Shown here piece after piece: positions 28,795 to 38,798 of a stretch of 64,000 nucleotides of DNA. Origin of the DNA: Pseudomonas putida (GTDB lineage Bacteria; Pseudomonadota; Gammaproteobacteria; Pseudomonadales; Pseudomonadaceae); NCBI RefSeq assembly GCF_003228315.1, contig NZ_CP029693.1, forward strand, positions 496,001-560,000, in the 5' to 3' direction. A program made the position numbers and the translations under genes. The notes beneath the pieces were generated by a model. It had not been told where the DNA came from. It did not search any database and saw only the letters and a list, made by a program, of their open reading frames with translations. Each line of letters starts with the position of its first letter. Within the stretch, counting starts at the first letter, position 1.

Positions 28795-30204
28795 TCAGAA
28801 CGACCGCACAATTCGCCCCAACGTCTCCATGGCCTTTTCCGCCGCGTCATTCCATGGGCTGCCATAGTTCAAACGGATGCAATTCCTGAAGCGCTGGGCC
28901 GGCGAAAAAATCGGCCCCGGCGCAATGCTGATGCCCTGGGCCAGCGCCATCTGGAACAACTTCAACGAATCCATCTGCGCCGGTAGTTCCAGCCACAGGA
29001 AGTAGCCGCCAGCCGGTTGGCTGACTCGGGTCTCTGCCGGGAAATAACGGGCAATGGCGGCCAGCATCGCGCTCTGCTGCTCCTCCAGGGCGTAACGCAA
29101 TTTGCGCAGATGCCGGTCGTAGCCGCCATGTTGCAGGTAGTCGGCGATGGCGGCCTGGGCCGGCATGGATGCGCAGAGCGAAGTCATCAGTTTCAGGCGC
29201 TCGATTTTCTGCGCATAGCGCCCGGCGGCCACCCAGCCGACGCGATAGCCAGGGGCGAGGCTCTTGGCGAAGGAACCGCAATGCATCACCAGCCCTTCGG
29301 TATCGAACGCCTTGGCCGGCTTGGGTGCCTGTTGTCCGTAATACAGCTCGGCGTAGACGTCATCCTCGATCAGCGGCACCTGATGCTCACGCAACAGTTC
29401 GACAAGCTCCTGCTTCTTGGCCTCGGGCATGGTCGAGCCCATGGGGTTCTGGAAGCTGGTCATGCACCAGCAGGCCTTGATCGGGTGGCGCTCCAGGGTT
29501 TGCGCCAGCACCCCGAGGTCGATGCCGTCGCGCGGGTGAACCGGGATTTCCACGGCCTTGAGTTTCAGCCGCTCGAGAATTTGCAGGCAGGCGTAGAACG
29601 CCGGGGCTTCGATGGCCACCAGGTCGCCGGGTTGGGTCACGGCTTGCAGGCACAGGTTCAGCGCTTCCAGGGCGCCGTTGGTGATCAGCAGTTCCTCCAT
29701 CGGCAGCATCAGCCCACCGACCATGTAGCGCAGGGCAATTTGCCGCCGCAGTTGCGGGTTGCCCGGAGACATGTCGGTCACCACCATGCGTGGGTCCATC
29801 TCGCGACTGGCGCTGGCCAGCGAGCGCGACAGGCGTTGCAGGGGAAACAGCGTCGGGCTGGGGAAGGCCGAGCCGAAAGGCACGGTGTTCGGGTCCTTGA
29901 TCGAGTCGAGTACCGAGAACACCAGTTCGCTGACGTCGACTTCGGTGGATTCGTTGACCTGACTGCTGATCACCGGCTCGGAAAACGGCCTTGGCGCGTG
30001 GGCGTTGACGAAATAGCCGGAGCGCGGCCGGGCGCGGATCAGGCCGCGGCGTTCGAGCAGGTAATAGGCCTGGAACACCGTGGACGGGCTGACCCCGTAT
30101 GTCTGGCTGGCATAGCGCACCGACGGTACCCGCTGGCCGGGGCCGAGGACGCCGGAGCGGATCAGTTCAGCGATGTCGTCGGCGAATTTTTCGTAGCGTT
30201 TCAT
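28795..30204 (-). CDS. MocR-type regulator (GntR winged helix plus PLP aminotransferase fold)
   Basis: Predicted 469 residues. Residues 1-75 are a GntR winged helix (KFADDIAELIRSGVLGPGQRVPSVR..LIRARPRSGYFV); residues about 95-465 are a class I aminotransferase fold. The PLP lysine lies in HCGSFAKSLAPGYRVGWV, with EDDVYAELYY and TSFQNPMGSTMP matching PLP-site segments. MocR proteins sense PLP-linked metabolites and usually control a neighbouring metabolic gene; no obvious target adjoins. The 5' side has only a REP pair before ccoG. Confidence 0.92.
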   Translation of the reverse strand: MKRYEKFADDIAELIRSGVLGPGQRVPSVRYASQTYGVSPSTVFQAYYLLERRGLIRARPRSGYFVNAHAPRPFSEPVISSQVNESTEVDVSELVFSVLDSIKDPNTVPFGSAFPSPTLFPLQRLSRSLASASREMDPRMVVTDMSPGNPQLRRQIALRYMVGGLMLPMEELLITNGALEALNLCLQAVTQPGDLVAIEAPAFYACLQILERLKLKAVEIPVHPRDGIDLGVLAQTLERHPIKACWCMTSFQNPMGSTMPEAKKQELVELLREHQVPLIEDDVYAELYYGQQAPKPAKAFDTEGLVMHCGSFAKSLAPGYRVGWVAAGRYAQKIERLKLMTSLCASMPAQAAIADYLQHGGYDRHLRKLRYALEEQQSAMLAAIARYFPAETRVSQPAGGYFLWLELPAQMDSLKLFQMALAQGISIAPGPIFSPAQRFRNCIRLNYGSPWNDAAEKAMETLGRIVRSF

Positions 30205-30248
30205 CGAGTGCCCAAGTTGTATTTATTCAGGAGGAACCAGGTGGCTTC

Positions 30249-30311
30249 ATCGCGGGCAAGCCTTGCTCCTACAGACACCTCCGTACTGTAGGAGCAAGGC
30301 TTGCCCGCGAT
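30249..30311. repeat. REP pair, GCAAGGCTTGCCCGCGA family
   Basis: Inverted short-spacer pair between the MocR and ccoG genes. Confidence 0.85.
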
Positions 30312-30341
30312 TGAGCGCGAAGCGCTCGCCATCTTAATGGC

Positions 30342-31772
30342 TCAACGATTCATCGGCGCAACAAACCGGCTCTTGGCCACGCTGTTGACCCCCGGATCAT
30401 CGCTGTCGACGACCTTGAACGCGATGCCCTGGGAACTGCTGCGCGCCCGTTCCGTGGTCATCGCCACCGACACCGGCACATCGACGATCTCCCCGGGCGC
30501 CAGGCTCAGGTCGGTCTTGCCCTGCAACTGGAAACCGTCGCCGTCCACCAGGCTCAGGCGGTAATCCTGGCGCTGCTGGGTCTTGTTGATGACCTTGAGG
30601 CTGTAGATGTTCTCGATCTGCCCCAGGCTGTTCTCGCGGAACAGGCCCCGGTCCTTGCTGACGTCCAGTGACACCATCGGCCGCTCGATCAACGCCACCA
30701 CCAGCGCTGCGATCATCACCAGCAATACGGCGGTGTAGCCGACCAGCCGGGGCCGCAACAGACGCGTCTTGCCGCCCAGCAACTGACGTTCCGAGGTATA
30801 GCTGATCAAGCCGCGTTCGTAGCCCATCTTGTCCATGATCGAATCACAGGCGTCGATGCACGCCGCGCAGCCGATGCATTCCATCTGCAAGCCGTCGCGG
30901 ATATCGATGCCGGTGGGGCAGACCTGCACGCAGACCTGGCAATCGATGCAATCGCCCAGTCCGATCTCGGCCGGCTTGACCTCGCGCTTGCGCGGTCCAC
31001 GGTTTTCGCCGCGCGCCGCGTCGTAGGAAATGGTCAGAGTGTCCTTGTCGAACATCACGCTCTGGAAGCGTGCATAGGGGCACATGTGCATGCACACCGC
31101 TTCGCGCAGCCAGCCGGCATTGATGTAGGTGGCACCGGTGAAAAACAGCACCCAGAACAGGCTGATGCCGCTCATTTGCAGGGTCAGCAGTTCTTCGGCC
31201 AGGGGCCGGATCGGGGTGAAGTAGCCGACGAAGGTCAGGCCGGTCAGCAGGCTGATCGCCAGCCACAGAGTGTGCTTGGCCGAGCGGCGCATCAACTTGT
31301 TCAGGCCCCAGGGCGCGGCTTGCAGCTTGATCCGTTGGTTGCGCTCGCCCTCGGTGATCTTCTCGCACCACATGAAGATCCAGGTCCAGGAACTCTGCGG
31401 GCAGGTGTAGCCGCACCAGACCCGGCCTGCGAACACGGTGATCGCGAACAGACCGAACGCGGCAATGATCAGCAGCGCCGAAAGCAGAATGAAATCCTGC
31501 GGCCAGAACGTTGCGCCAAAGATGTGGAATTTGCTCTCGGACAGGTCCCAGAGCACCGCCTGGCGACCGCCCCAGTTCAACCAGACCGTGCCGAAAAACA
31601 GCAGGAACAGAGCCCCCGCGCCACTGATGCGCAGGGAGCGGAACAGGCCGGTGAAGCTGCGGGTGTGGATCAGGTTGTCGCTGGTCTTGACCTTCATCTT
31701 CGGGCGTGAAGGTTCGTGAATCTTGACGGGTGTTTTGCTTTCTACGGTTCGGACGGGGATTAGCTCGCTCAT
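30342..31772 (-). CDS. ccoG: Cytochrome c oxidase accessory protein CcoG (FixG/RdxA)
   Basis: Predicted 476 residues. Five or six membrane spans surround a Cys pair in VWCGYTCPQ; a cytoplasmic ferredoxin region follows with two 4Fe-4S sets (CIDCQVCVQVCP and CIGCAACIDACD). The C-terminal third is an Ig-like periplasmic domain (DYRLSLVDGDGFQLQGKTDL). CcoG is a copper reductase that assists assembly of cbb3 oxidase. The ccoNOQP genes are not in the window. Long 5' gap with an ANR-like site. Confidence 0.95.
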   Translation of the reverse strand: MSELIPVRTVESKTPVKIHEPSRPKMKVKTSDNLIHTRSFTGLFRSLRISGAGALFLLFFGTVWLNWGGRQAVLWDLSESKFHIFGATFWPQDFILLSALLIIAAFGLFAITVFAGRVWCGYTCPQSSWTWIFMWCEKITEGERNQRIKLQAAPWGLNKLMRRSAKHTLWLAISLLTGLTFVGYFTPIRPLAEELLTLQMSGISLFWVLFFTGATYINAGWLREAVCMHMCPYARFQSVMFDKDTLTISYDAARGENRGPRKREVKPAEIGLGDCIDCQVCVQVCPTGIDIRDGLQMECIGCAACIDACDSIMDKMGYERGLISYTSERQLLGGKTRLLRPRLVGYTAVLLVMIAALVVALIERPMVSLDVSKDRGLFRENSLGQIENIYSLKVINKTQQRQDYRLSLVDGDGFQLQGKTDLSLAPGEIVDVPVSVAMTTERARSSSQGIAFKVVDSDDPGVNSVAKSRFVAPMNR

Positions 31773-31821
31773 GGTCTATCGCTCATCAGCCTCCATCAGG
31801 CATGAGCACTATGCGCGGCGA

Positions 31822-31838
31822 TCTGTTTGCATAACAGA
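31822..31838. promoter_or_regulatory. Palindrome TCTGTT-N5-AACAGA ahead of ccoG
   Basis: Six-base inverted repeat about 50 bases upstream of the ccoG start, in operator-like position. A further TATCTGTTT lies 12 bases beyond. The binding protein is not known. Confidence 0.3.
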
Positions 31839-31953
31839 CTCAGGTATCTGTTTAAAAACCGTATCAGATGGCTGTTTCAGTACGACCTGCGACAAGTTGA
31901 AGCACCTGATGGAGCGGGGCGCCGGCGCCTTATTCAGGCGCTGGCGAGCGAGA

Positions 31954-31967
31954 TTGATACAGATCAG
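31954..31967. promoter_or_regulatory. ANR/FNR-like box TTGATACAGATCAG
   Basis: Matches TTGAT-N4-ATCAA at all but the last base. It sits between the DUF3203-like gene stop and ccoG, about 180 bases from the ccoG start, farther than usual. ANR control of cbb3 accessory genes is well known, so the site is plausible. Confidence 0.35.
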
Positions 31968-32201
31968 TCAAATCACCGAATCACCGCTGGTGGCCTTCAG
32001 ATGCCGTCGGCCATCGACGGCGCCTGCGACGGTCAAGGCGTCGGCCTCAGCCTCCGTGATGTAGATGCGCTGGCCATTGATGTCCACCGCCGACATGGCC
32101 TTGGCGCCGTCCGTCACGATGGTCACGTCGGGGGCCAGGCGAATTTCCTCGCCAGTTTCGGTGGTAAAGAAGCAAGTCTGGTTCTCGATTCGCACGGTCA
32201 T
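31968..32201 (-). CDS. Small conserved Pseudomonas protein (DUF3203-like)
   Basis: Predicted 77 residues starting TVRIENQTCFFTTETGEEIRLAPD, with a second half ITEAEADALTVAGAVDGRRHL. No signal peptide, membrane span or catalytic motif. The overall text matches what I recall of the DUF3203 family of short pseudomonad proteins; function unknown. It is co-oriented with ccoG but about 195 bases away. Confidence 0.7.
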   Translation of the reverse strand: MTVRIENQTCFFTTETGEEIRLAPDVTIVTDGAKAMSAVDINGQRIYITEAEADALTVAGAVDGRRHLKATSGDSVI

Positions 32202-32321
32202 GAGGTGATCCTTTTTTCTGACGGGTTACTCGTTAGGGCCCGGCTGCCGGCCATCGTTCTGTGCAACCGATTAATGGTCGGCGCGGTCCATCCACCATGA
32301 CCCCTCCAAAAGGACAGCCCC

Positions 32322-32825
32322 ATGGACGCCTGGTGGCATGAAGTCTGGGTGACCCTGCAAGCGGAATTCGCCGACATCGGCGACGCCTCGCAGTTGACGC
32401 GGATCACCGTGCGCCTGCTGATCGCCGCGGTGCTGGGCGGGATTCTCGGGTTCGAACGCGAGCACAAGGGCAAGGCCGCCGGTGTGCGTACCCACATGCT
32501 GGTGGCCCTCGGTGCGGCGCTGTTCGTGCTGGTGCCGCAGATGTCCGGCTCACAGGCCGATGCCATGAGCCGCGTGGTGCAAGGGGTGATTGCCGGGATC
32601 GGCTTCCTCGGCGCCGGGACCATCCTGAAGAACCAGGACGGCGACGAAGGCCACGTCAAGGGCCTGACCACCGCCGCCGGGTTATGGATGACCGCCGCCA
32701 TTGGCGTATCCGCCGGATTGGGCCGGGAGGCGACGGCAGTGTTCAGTACCTTCCTCGCGCTGGCGATCTTCAGCGTGATGCCCCGAATCGTAAAACTGCT
32801 CGAAAAGGACCACGATCCCCTGTAG
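32322..32825 (+). CDS. MgtC/SapB family membrane protein
   Basis: Predicted 167 residues. Four or five hydrophobic segments and the MgtC signature GGILGFEREHKGKAAGVRTH, then IAGIGFLGAGTILKN. Short MgtC proteins are inner-membrane factors tied to magnesium limitation and ATP-synthase control in some pathogens. The AAAGGA ribosome site lies near ATG 32322. The stop codon TAG is itself part of the REP sequence CTGTAGGAG, so the repeat sets the C-terminus (..EKDHDPL). Confidence 0.9.
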   Translation: MDAWWHEVWVTLQAEFADIGDASQLTRITVRLLIAAVLGGILGFEREHKGKAAGVRTHMLVALGAALFVLVPQMSGSQADAMSRVVQGVIAGIGFLGAGTILKNQDGDEGHVKGLTTAAGLWMTAAIGVSAGLGREATAVFSTFLALAIFSVMPRIVKLLEKDHDPL

Positions 32826-32920
32826 GAGCGAGCCTGCTCGCGATGGACGCCCAGGCAACGCGGTCATTCAGAAAGGGCGCGTTATCGTTGACGTCCATCG
32901 CGAGCAGGCTCGCTCCTACA
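32821..32920. repeat. REPIN overlapping the mgtC stop codon
   Basis: Full 100-base inverted pair; its first TGTAG supplies the TAG that ends the MgtC frame. Confidence 0.88.
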
Positions 32921-32949
32921 TTGATTCTTCACACAGTTGCGGCACGGTG

Positions 32950-33114
32950 TCAGGGCGAGACAATCACTGGCGGCATGGTCGCCGGCGGTTCTTCCCTCGG
33001 CGGCGGGTTGGTGCCAGGCGGGTCTTCTTCAGGCACTGGTTGCGGATCGCTGGGCGGGATCACCGGATTGTCGATGTTCGGATCCGGGGTTTCGGCTGGA
33101 AAAGGATTATTCAT
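32950..33114 (-). CDS. Small proline-rich protein, 54 residues, unknown function
   Basis: ATG 33114 is preceded by GGAGG at eight bases, the best ribosome site in this area. The product (starting MNNPFPAETPDPN, then PVIPPSDPQPVPEEDPPG and ending PPVIVSP) is about one-third proline and rich in Glu/Asp, so it is likely unfolded. No signal peptide. It is divergent from glgE, sharing the gap that holds a candidate AlgU promoter. Not a member of a family I can name. Confidence 0.65.
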   Translation of the reverse strand: MNNPFPAETPDPNIDNPVIPPSDPQPVPEEDPPGTNPPPREEPPATMPPVIVSP

Positions 33115-33202
33115 TGTTCAAGCCTCCAGTGGCACATGGCGTGAGTCGTGCTTAAGTGGATTGACCACTGCGCGCTGGATTTGATTCCGGCCAATTGCCG
33201 AT

Positions 33203-33230
33203 GAACTTTTGCCGGCAGCCGTCGCTCGGA
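33203..33230 (+). promoter_or_regulatory. Candidate AlgU (RpoE-type) promoter of glgE
   Basis: GAACTT at 33203-33208, a 17-base spacer and TCGGA at 33226-33230, against the AlgU consensus GAACTT-N16/17-TCtGA. It would start transcription about 80 bases before the glgE ATG. AlgU control of trehalose/glucan genes during osmotic stress is known in pseudomonads. Confidence 0.5.
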
Positions 33231-33319
33231 ACCTAAGTGAGTTCATTCGGCGAGGGACGACCGATGTGGATTAAACCCAGACACAAGAGCGTCCATGGGG
33301 CGTGAAGGAGTGATGCTCG

Positions 33320-35314
33320 ATGACTGCTGAGAAACCGACGGAACTGAGCTACAACCCGCATATCCCCCTGTCTCAGGCCTTGTTGTTGCCACGTATCGTG
33401 ATCGAAAGCACCATGCCGACCCTGGAGGGCGGGCAGTTTGCGGTCAAGGCGGTGGTGGGCGAGGAGGTGGTGGTCTCGGCCAAGGTGTTTGCCGACGGCC
33501 ACGACAAGCTGGCGGTGCGGATCCGCTGGCGGGCCGAAGGCGAGGAGGTGTGGCACAGCGAGGTCATGGCGGATCAGGGCAACAATGGCTGGCTCGGCCG
33601 ATTTCGCGTGCGCGAACAGGGCCGCCATGTGTTCTGCATCGAAGCCTGGATCGATCAGTTCGCCAGCTTTTGCTACGAACTGCAGAAAAAGCACAGTGCC
33701 GCCGTTCCCGTCAGCCTGGAGTTGCAGGAAGGCCGTCTGCAGGTGCAACAGGCCGCCGAACGGGCCGAAGGGCCACTGAGCGAGCAATTGGCGGCGTTGC
33801 ACCATGAGTTGGTCGGGTTATTGGAAGCCGAGCAGGTCGCGCTTTTTTTGCACCAACGTAGCGCCCAGTTGATGGCCCAGGCCGATCACCGCGCCTTTTT
33901 GAGTCTCAGCCCCGAATACCCGGTGGATGTCGAACGCGAACTCGCGCAATTCGCCAGCTGGTATGAGTTGTTCCCCCGTTCGATCACCGACGATCCGGCG
34001 CGGCACGGCACTTTCAACGATGTGCATTCGCGGCTGGCGATGATTCAGGACATGGGATTCGATGTGCTGTACTTCCCGCCGATCCATCCGATCGGCCGCA
34101 GCTTCCGCAAGGGCCCGAACAACTCCCTGACCGCCGGGCCCGATGATCCGGGCAGCCCTTATGCCATCGGCAGCGCGGAAGGCGGGCACGAAGCGATTCA
34201 CCCGCAACTGGGCAGCCGCGACGATTTTCGCCGGCTGGTGGCTGCGGCCCGCGATCACGGCCTGGAAATCGCCCTCGACTTCGCCATCCAGTGCTCCCAG
34301 GACCATCCGTGGCTCAAGCAGCATCCGGGCTGGTTCAACTGGCGGCCGGACGGCACGATCAAATACGCGGAAAACCCGCCGAAAAAATACCAGGACATCG
34401 TCAACGTCGACTTCTATGCGGTCGAGGCGATACCCAGCCTATGGGTCGAATTGCGCGATATCGTCGTCGGCTGGGTGCTGGAGGGCGTGAAGCTGTTTCG
34501 CGTCGACAACCCGCACACCAAACCATTGCCGTTCTGGCAATGGCTGATCGCCGATGTCCGGGCGCTGTATCCCGATGTGATCTTTCTCGCCGAGGCCTTC
34601 ACCACGCCGGCGATGATGGCGCGCCTGGGCAAGGTCGGTTATTCCCAGAGCTACACCTATTTCACCTGGCGCAACACCAAGCAGGAACTGGCGAGCTATT
34701 TCACCGAGTTGAATGAATCGCCGCTACGTGAGTGCTACCGGCCGAATTTCTTCGTCAACACGCCGGACATCAATCCGGGGTTCCTGCATGACTCCGGTCG
34801 TCCGGGTTTTCTCATTCGCGCGGCGCTGGCGACCATGGGCTCGGGCCTGTGGGGCATGTATTCGGGCTTCGAGCTCTGCGAGTCGGCACCGGTGCCGGGC
34901 AAGGAGGAATACCTCGATTCCGAGAAATACGAGATCCGCCCACGGGATTTCACGGCGCCGGGCAACATCATTGCCGAGATCGCCCAGCTCAACCGCATTC
35001 GTCGGCAAAACCCGGCGCTGCACACGCACCTGGGTTTGAAAATCTACAACTGCTGGAACGACAACATCCTGTACTTCGGCAAGCGCACAGCCGACGGCAG
35101 CAATTTCATTCTGGTGGCGGTGAGCCTCGACCCGCATCACCCGCAGGAGGCGAATTTCGAACTGCCGCTGTGGGAAATGGGCCTGCCCGATGATGCCAGC
35201 ACCCAAGGCGAAGACCTGATGAACGGCCATCGCTGGACCTGGCACGGCAAGTACCAGTTCATGCGCATTGACCCTGCGTATCAGCCGTTCGGGATCTGGC
35301 GGATTACCGCCTGA
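33320..35314 (+). CDS. glgE: Maltosyltransferase GlgE (GH13_3)
   Basis: Predicted 664 residues, usual for GlgE. It moves maltose from maltose-1-phosphate onto alpha-1,4-glucan. Order: N-terminal beta domain (to about 110), helical region, GH13 barrel. Catalytic nucleophile Asp396 in FRVDNPHTKP and acid/base Glu425 in IFLAEAFTTP line up with Streptomyces GlgE Asp394 and Glu423 as I recall them. GAAGGAG lies ahead of ATG 33320. It heads the glgE-treS/pep2-glgB cluster; the treS gene follows after 140 bases with a REPIN. Confidence 0.95.
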   Translation: MTAEKPTELSYNPHIPLSQALLLPRIVIESTMPTLEGGQFAVKAVVGEEVVVSAKVFADGHDKLAVRIRWRAEGEEVWHSEVMADQGNNGWLGRFRVREQGRHVFCIEAWIDQFASFCYELQKKHSAAVPVSLELQEGRLQVQQAAERAEGPLSEQLAALHHELVGLLEAEQVALFLHQRSAQLMAQADHRAFLSLSPEYPVDVERELAQFASWYELFPRSITDDPARHGTFNDVHSRLAMIQDMGFDVLYFPPIHPIGRSFRKGPNNSLTAGPDDPGSPYAIGSAEGGHEAIHPQLGSRDDFRRLVAAARDHGLEIALDFAIQCSQDHPWLKQHPGWFNWRPDGTIKYAENPPKKYQDIVNVDFYAVEAIPSLWVELRDIVVGWVLEGVKLFRVDNPHTKPLPFWQWLIADVRALYPDVIFLAEAFTTPAMMARLGKVGYSQSYTYFTWRNTKQELASYFTELNESPLRECYRPNFFVNTPDINPGFLHDSGRPGFLIRAALATMGSGLWGMYSGFELCESAPVPGKEEYLDSEKYEIRPRDFTAPGNIIAEIAQLNRIRRQNPALHTHLGLKIYNCWNDNILYFGKRTADGSNFILVAVSLDPHHPQEANFELPLWEMGLPDDASTQGEDLMNGHRWTWHGKYQFMRIDPAYQPFGIWRITA

Positions 35315-35326
35315 CCGCAGTTCCCC

Positions 35327-35416
35327 TGTGGGAGCGAGCCTGCTCGCGATGGCGGCAGGACAGTCAGCATCACCGGTGACTGACACTCCCTTTTCGCGAG
35401 CAGGCTCGCTCCCACA
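35327..35416. repeat. REPIN between glgE and treS
   Basis: Inverted GAGCGAGC-family pair inside the probable glgE-treS-glgB transcript. Confidence 0.85.
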
Positions 35417-35454
35417 GGGAGCAGTGGCATCATCGAATTCAACAGGAGTTTCAC

Positions 35455-38400
35455 ATGGCGAAGAAACCCAAGGCAGCCACGTTCATCAAGGACCCGCTCT
35501 GGTACAAGGACGCGGTGATCTATCAAGTTCACGTCAAATCCTATTTCGACTCCAATAACGACGGTATTGGCGACTTTCCAGGCCTGATCGCCAAACTCGA
35601 CTACATCGCCGACCTCGGCGTCAACACCATCTGGCTCCTGCCGTTCTACCCCTCGCCACGTCGCGACGATGGTTACGACATCGCCGAATATCGCGGCGTG
35701 CACAGCGACTACGGGACCATGGCCGATGCCCGGCGCTTCATTGCCGAGGCACACAAGCGCGGCTTGCGGGTGATCACCGAGCTAGTCATCAATCACACCT
35801 CCGATCAGCACCCGTGGTTTCAGCGCGCACGCAAGGCGAAGAAGGGCTCGGCGGCGCGGGATTTCTACGTGTGGTCCGATGACGATCAAAAATACGACGG
35901 CACCCGGATCATCTTTCTCGATACCGAGAAGTCCAACTGGACCTGGGACCCGGTGGCCGGCCAGTACTTCTGGCACCGCTTCTATTCCCATCAGCCGGAC
36001 CTGAATTTCGACAACCCGCAGGTCATGAAAGCCGTGCTGTCGGTGATGCGCTACTGGCTCGACATGGGCATCGACGGCCTGCGCCTGGACGCGATCCCGT
36101 ACCTGATCGAGCGCGACGGCACCAACAACGAAAACCTGCCGGAGACCCACGACGTCCTCAAGCAGATCCGCGCCGAGATCGACGCCAACTACCCGGACCG
36201 CATGCTGCTGGCCGAGGCCAATCAATGGCCGGAAGACACGCAGCTGTATTTCGGTGACACGGACAAAAACGGCCTCAACGGCGACGAGTGCCACATGGCC
36301 TTCCACTTCCCGCTGATGCCGCGCATGTACATGGCACTGGCCCAGGAAGATCGCTTTCCGATCACCGACATCTTGCGCCAGACCCCTGAGATCCCGGCCA
36401 ACTGCCAGTGGGCGATCTTCCTGCGCAACCACGATGAATTGACCCTGGAGATGGTCACCGACCGCGAGCGCGACTACCTGTGGAATTACTACGCCGCCGA
36501 CCGTCGAGCACGGATCAACCTGGGCATTCGCCGGCGTCTGGCGCCGTTGATGGAGCGTGACCGGCGCCGAGTGGAGTTGCTCAACAGCCTGTTGCTGTCG
36601 ATGCCCGGCACGCCGACCCTGTACTACGGCGATGAAATCGGCATGGGCGACAACATCTATCTGGGCGACCGCGACGGCGTGCGCACCCCCATGCAATGGT
36701 CGATCGACCGCAACGGCGGCTTCTCCCGCGCCGACCCGGCCAGCCTGGTGCTGCCGCCGATCATGGACCCGCAATACGGCTACCTGTCGGTCAACGTCGA
36801 GACCCAGGCCGGCGACCCGCATTCGCTGCTCAACTGGACGCGGCGCATGCTCGCGGTGCGCAAGCAATCCAAGGCGTTCGGCCGTGGCACCCTGAAAATG
36901 CTCTCGCCGAGCAACCGCCGGGTGCTGGCCTATACCCGAGAATTCACCGGTGCCGATGGCAAACACGAAATCATTCTCTGCGTGGCCAACGTTTCACGCA
37001 GTGCGCAGGCAGTGGAGCTGGACCTGTCGGCCTACGTCGGCATGGTGCCGGTGGAGATGCTCGGCGGTAATGCGTTCCCGCCGATCGGCCAACTGAGTTT
37101 TCTCCTGACCCTGGCGCCTTACGGCTTCTATTGGTTCGGCCTGGCGGCGGAGAACCAGATGCCGAGCTGGCACGTGGAACCGGCGCAGAGCCTGCCGGAC
37201 TTCACCACGCTGGTGCTGAAAAAACGCATGGAAGAATTGCTGGAAGCGCCGGCACGCACCACATTGGAGCGGGACATCCTGCCCAGCTGGCTGCAGAACC
37301 GCCGCTGGTTCGCCGGCAAGGATGCGGCCATCGAGCAGGTCAACCTGGCCTATGGCGTGCGCTTTGGCGATGCCCAGCATCCGGTGCTGCTGAGCGAAAT
37401 CGAAGTCACCAGTGCCGGCCAGACCAGCCGCTATCAACTGCCATTCGGCTTCATTGCCGAAGATCAGGTCGGCGCCGCCTTGCCGCAACAACTGGCGCTG
37501 TCGCGGGTGCGCCGGGGGCCGCAAGTGGGTTTGATCACCGACGCGTTCAGCCTCGAAAGCTACATCCGCGCCGTACTGCAGAGCATTCAGGACAACACCG
37601 TGCTGGCTACTGACGGCGGCGAGATCCGTTTCGAACCGACCGTTGAACTGGCCAAACTTGGCCTGAGCGCCGAGTCTGAAGTGCGCTACCTGTCCGCCGA
37701 GCAATCCAACAGCTCGGTGGTGGTCGGCAACAGCCTGGTGCTCAAGCTGATCCGCAAGGTGGCGTCGGGTGTCCACCCGGAACTGGAAATGAGCGCGTAC
37801 CTCACCAGCGCCGGCTTCCACCACATTTCGCCTTTGCTCGGTTCCGTGGTGCGCCGCGATGCCAAGGGCGAAGACAATCTGCTGATGATCGCCCAGGGCT
37901 ACCTGAGCAATCAGGGCGATGCCTGGGAGTGGACGCAGAACAACCTCGAACGGGCGCTGCGCGATGAGCTGGCGGATGCCATGTCCGAGCAGGAACAGCA
38001 TTACAACGCGCTCGGCGAATTGAAAGATTTTGCCGGCATGCTGGGGCAGCGCCTGGGGGAAATGCATCAGGTGCTGGCGGCGCCGAGCAACAACGCGGAT
38101 TTCGACCCCGAGGTCACCACGCAGAAGGATGCGCTGGCTTCGGCCAGGGATGTCGCCGCGCAAGTCGAGCATGCGTTGAGCCTGCTCAAGCAGCATCAAG
38201 ACGAACTGAACCCGACGGACAAAGCCCTGGTCAGCCATTTACTGGACAACAAAAAAGTCATCCTCAACCACGTACAGGCGCTGGGCAAACAGACGGCGGG
38301 CGGCTTGCGCATTCGCGTGCACGGCGATCTGCACCTGGGCCAGGTGCTGGTGATCAAGGGCGATGCCTACCTGATCGACTTCGAAGGTGAACCGGCACGA

Positions 38401-38796
38401 CCGCTGCATGAACGTCGGGGCAAGCACAGCCCGTACAAGGATGTCAGCGGCGTGCTGCGTTCCTTCGATTATGCGGCGGCGATGACCATCAACGTACACA
38501 ACGTCGACAACACCGATGAAGCACAGGCGGCCCGGCAACGGGTGGCCGAGCGTTACCTGAGGGAAGCAAAAGAGGCTTTTGTCGACGCTTATCGGCTGGC
38601 GGCAGCTACGCTTGGCCATGCGTGGCAAGATCCGGAAGGCGAGGACGCCGCGCTGGCGTTGTTCGGTCTGGAGAAGGCGGCATACGAAGTGGCCTACGAG
38701 GCGGAAAATCGCCCCACCTGGCTGCCTGTGCCGTTGCACGGTTTATATGGATTATTGAGTGGGCTGAAACCCTTTTCCGATCTTGGTGGAGAGTAG
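35455..38796 (+). CDS. treS: Trehalose synthase fused to maltokinase (TreS-Pep2)
   Basis: Predicted 1113 residues, the size of the TreS-maltokinase fusion. The TreS barrel (about 1-550) interconverts trehalose and maltose; catalytic Asp212 is in LRLDAIPYL, Glu254 in [10 protein letters not shown] and Asp327 in LRNHDELT. The kinase half (about 560-1113) makes maltose-1-phosphate for GlgE and holds [12 protein letters not shown] (near 955) and LIDFEGEP (near 975). AGGAG six bases before ATG 35455. Fusion of both steps favours channelling into GlgE. glgB starts two bases after the stop. Confidence 0.96.
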   Translation: MAKKPKAATFIKDPLWYKDAVIYQVHVKSYFDSNNDGIGDFPGLIAKLDYIADLGVNTIWLLPFYPSPRRDDGYDIAEYRGVHSDYGTMADARRFIAEAHKRGLRVITELVINHTSDQHPWFQRARKAKKGSAARDFYVWSDDDQKYDGTRIIFLDTEKSNWTWDPVAGQYFWHRFYSHQPDLNFDNPQVMKAVLSVMRYWLDMGIDGLRLDAIPYLIERDGTNNENLPETHDVLKQIRAEIDANYPDRMLLAEANQWPEDTQLYFGDTDKNGLNGDECHMAFHFPLMPRMYMALAQEDRFPITDILRQTPEIPANCQWAIFLRNHDELTLEMVTDRERDYLWNYYAADRRARINLGIRRRLAPLMERDRRRVELLNSLLLSMPGTPTLYYGDEIGMGDNIYLGDRDGVRTPMQWSIDRNGGFSRADPASLVLPPIMDPQYGYLSVNVETQAGDPHSLLNWTRRMLAVRKQSKAFGRGTLKMLSPSNRRVLAYTREFTGADGKHEIILCVANVSRSAQAVELDLSAYVGMVPVEMLGGNAFPPIGQLSFLLTLAPYGFYWFGLAAENQMPSWHVEPAQSLPDFTTLVLKKRMEELLEAPARTTLERDILPSWLQNRRWFAGKDAAIEQVNLAYGVRFGDAQHPVLLSEIEVTSAGQTSRYQLPFGFIAEDQVGAALPQQLALSRVRRGPQVGLITDAFSLESYIRAVLQSIQDNTVLATDGGEIRFEPTVELAKLGLSAESEVRYLSAEQSNSSVVVGNSLVLKLIRKVASGVHPELEMSAYLTSAGFHHISPLLGSVVRRDAKGEDNLLMIAQGYLSNQGDAWEWTQNNLERALRDELADAMSEQEQHYNALGELKDFAGMLGQRLGEMHQVLAAPSNNADFDPEVTTQKDALASARDVAAQVEHALSLLKQHQDELNPTDKALVSHLLDNKKVILNHVQALGKQTAGGLRIRVHGDLHLGQVLVIKGDAYLIDFEGEPARPLHERRGKHSPYKDVSGVLRSFDYAAAMTINVHNVDNTDEAQAARQRVAERYLREAKEAFVDAYRLAAATLGHAWQDPEGEDAALALFGLEKAAYEVAYEAENRPTWLPVPLHGLYGLLSGLKPFSDLGGE

Positions 38797-38798
38797 TC

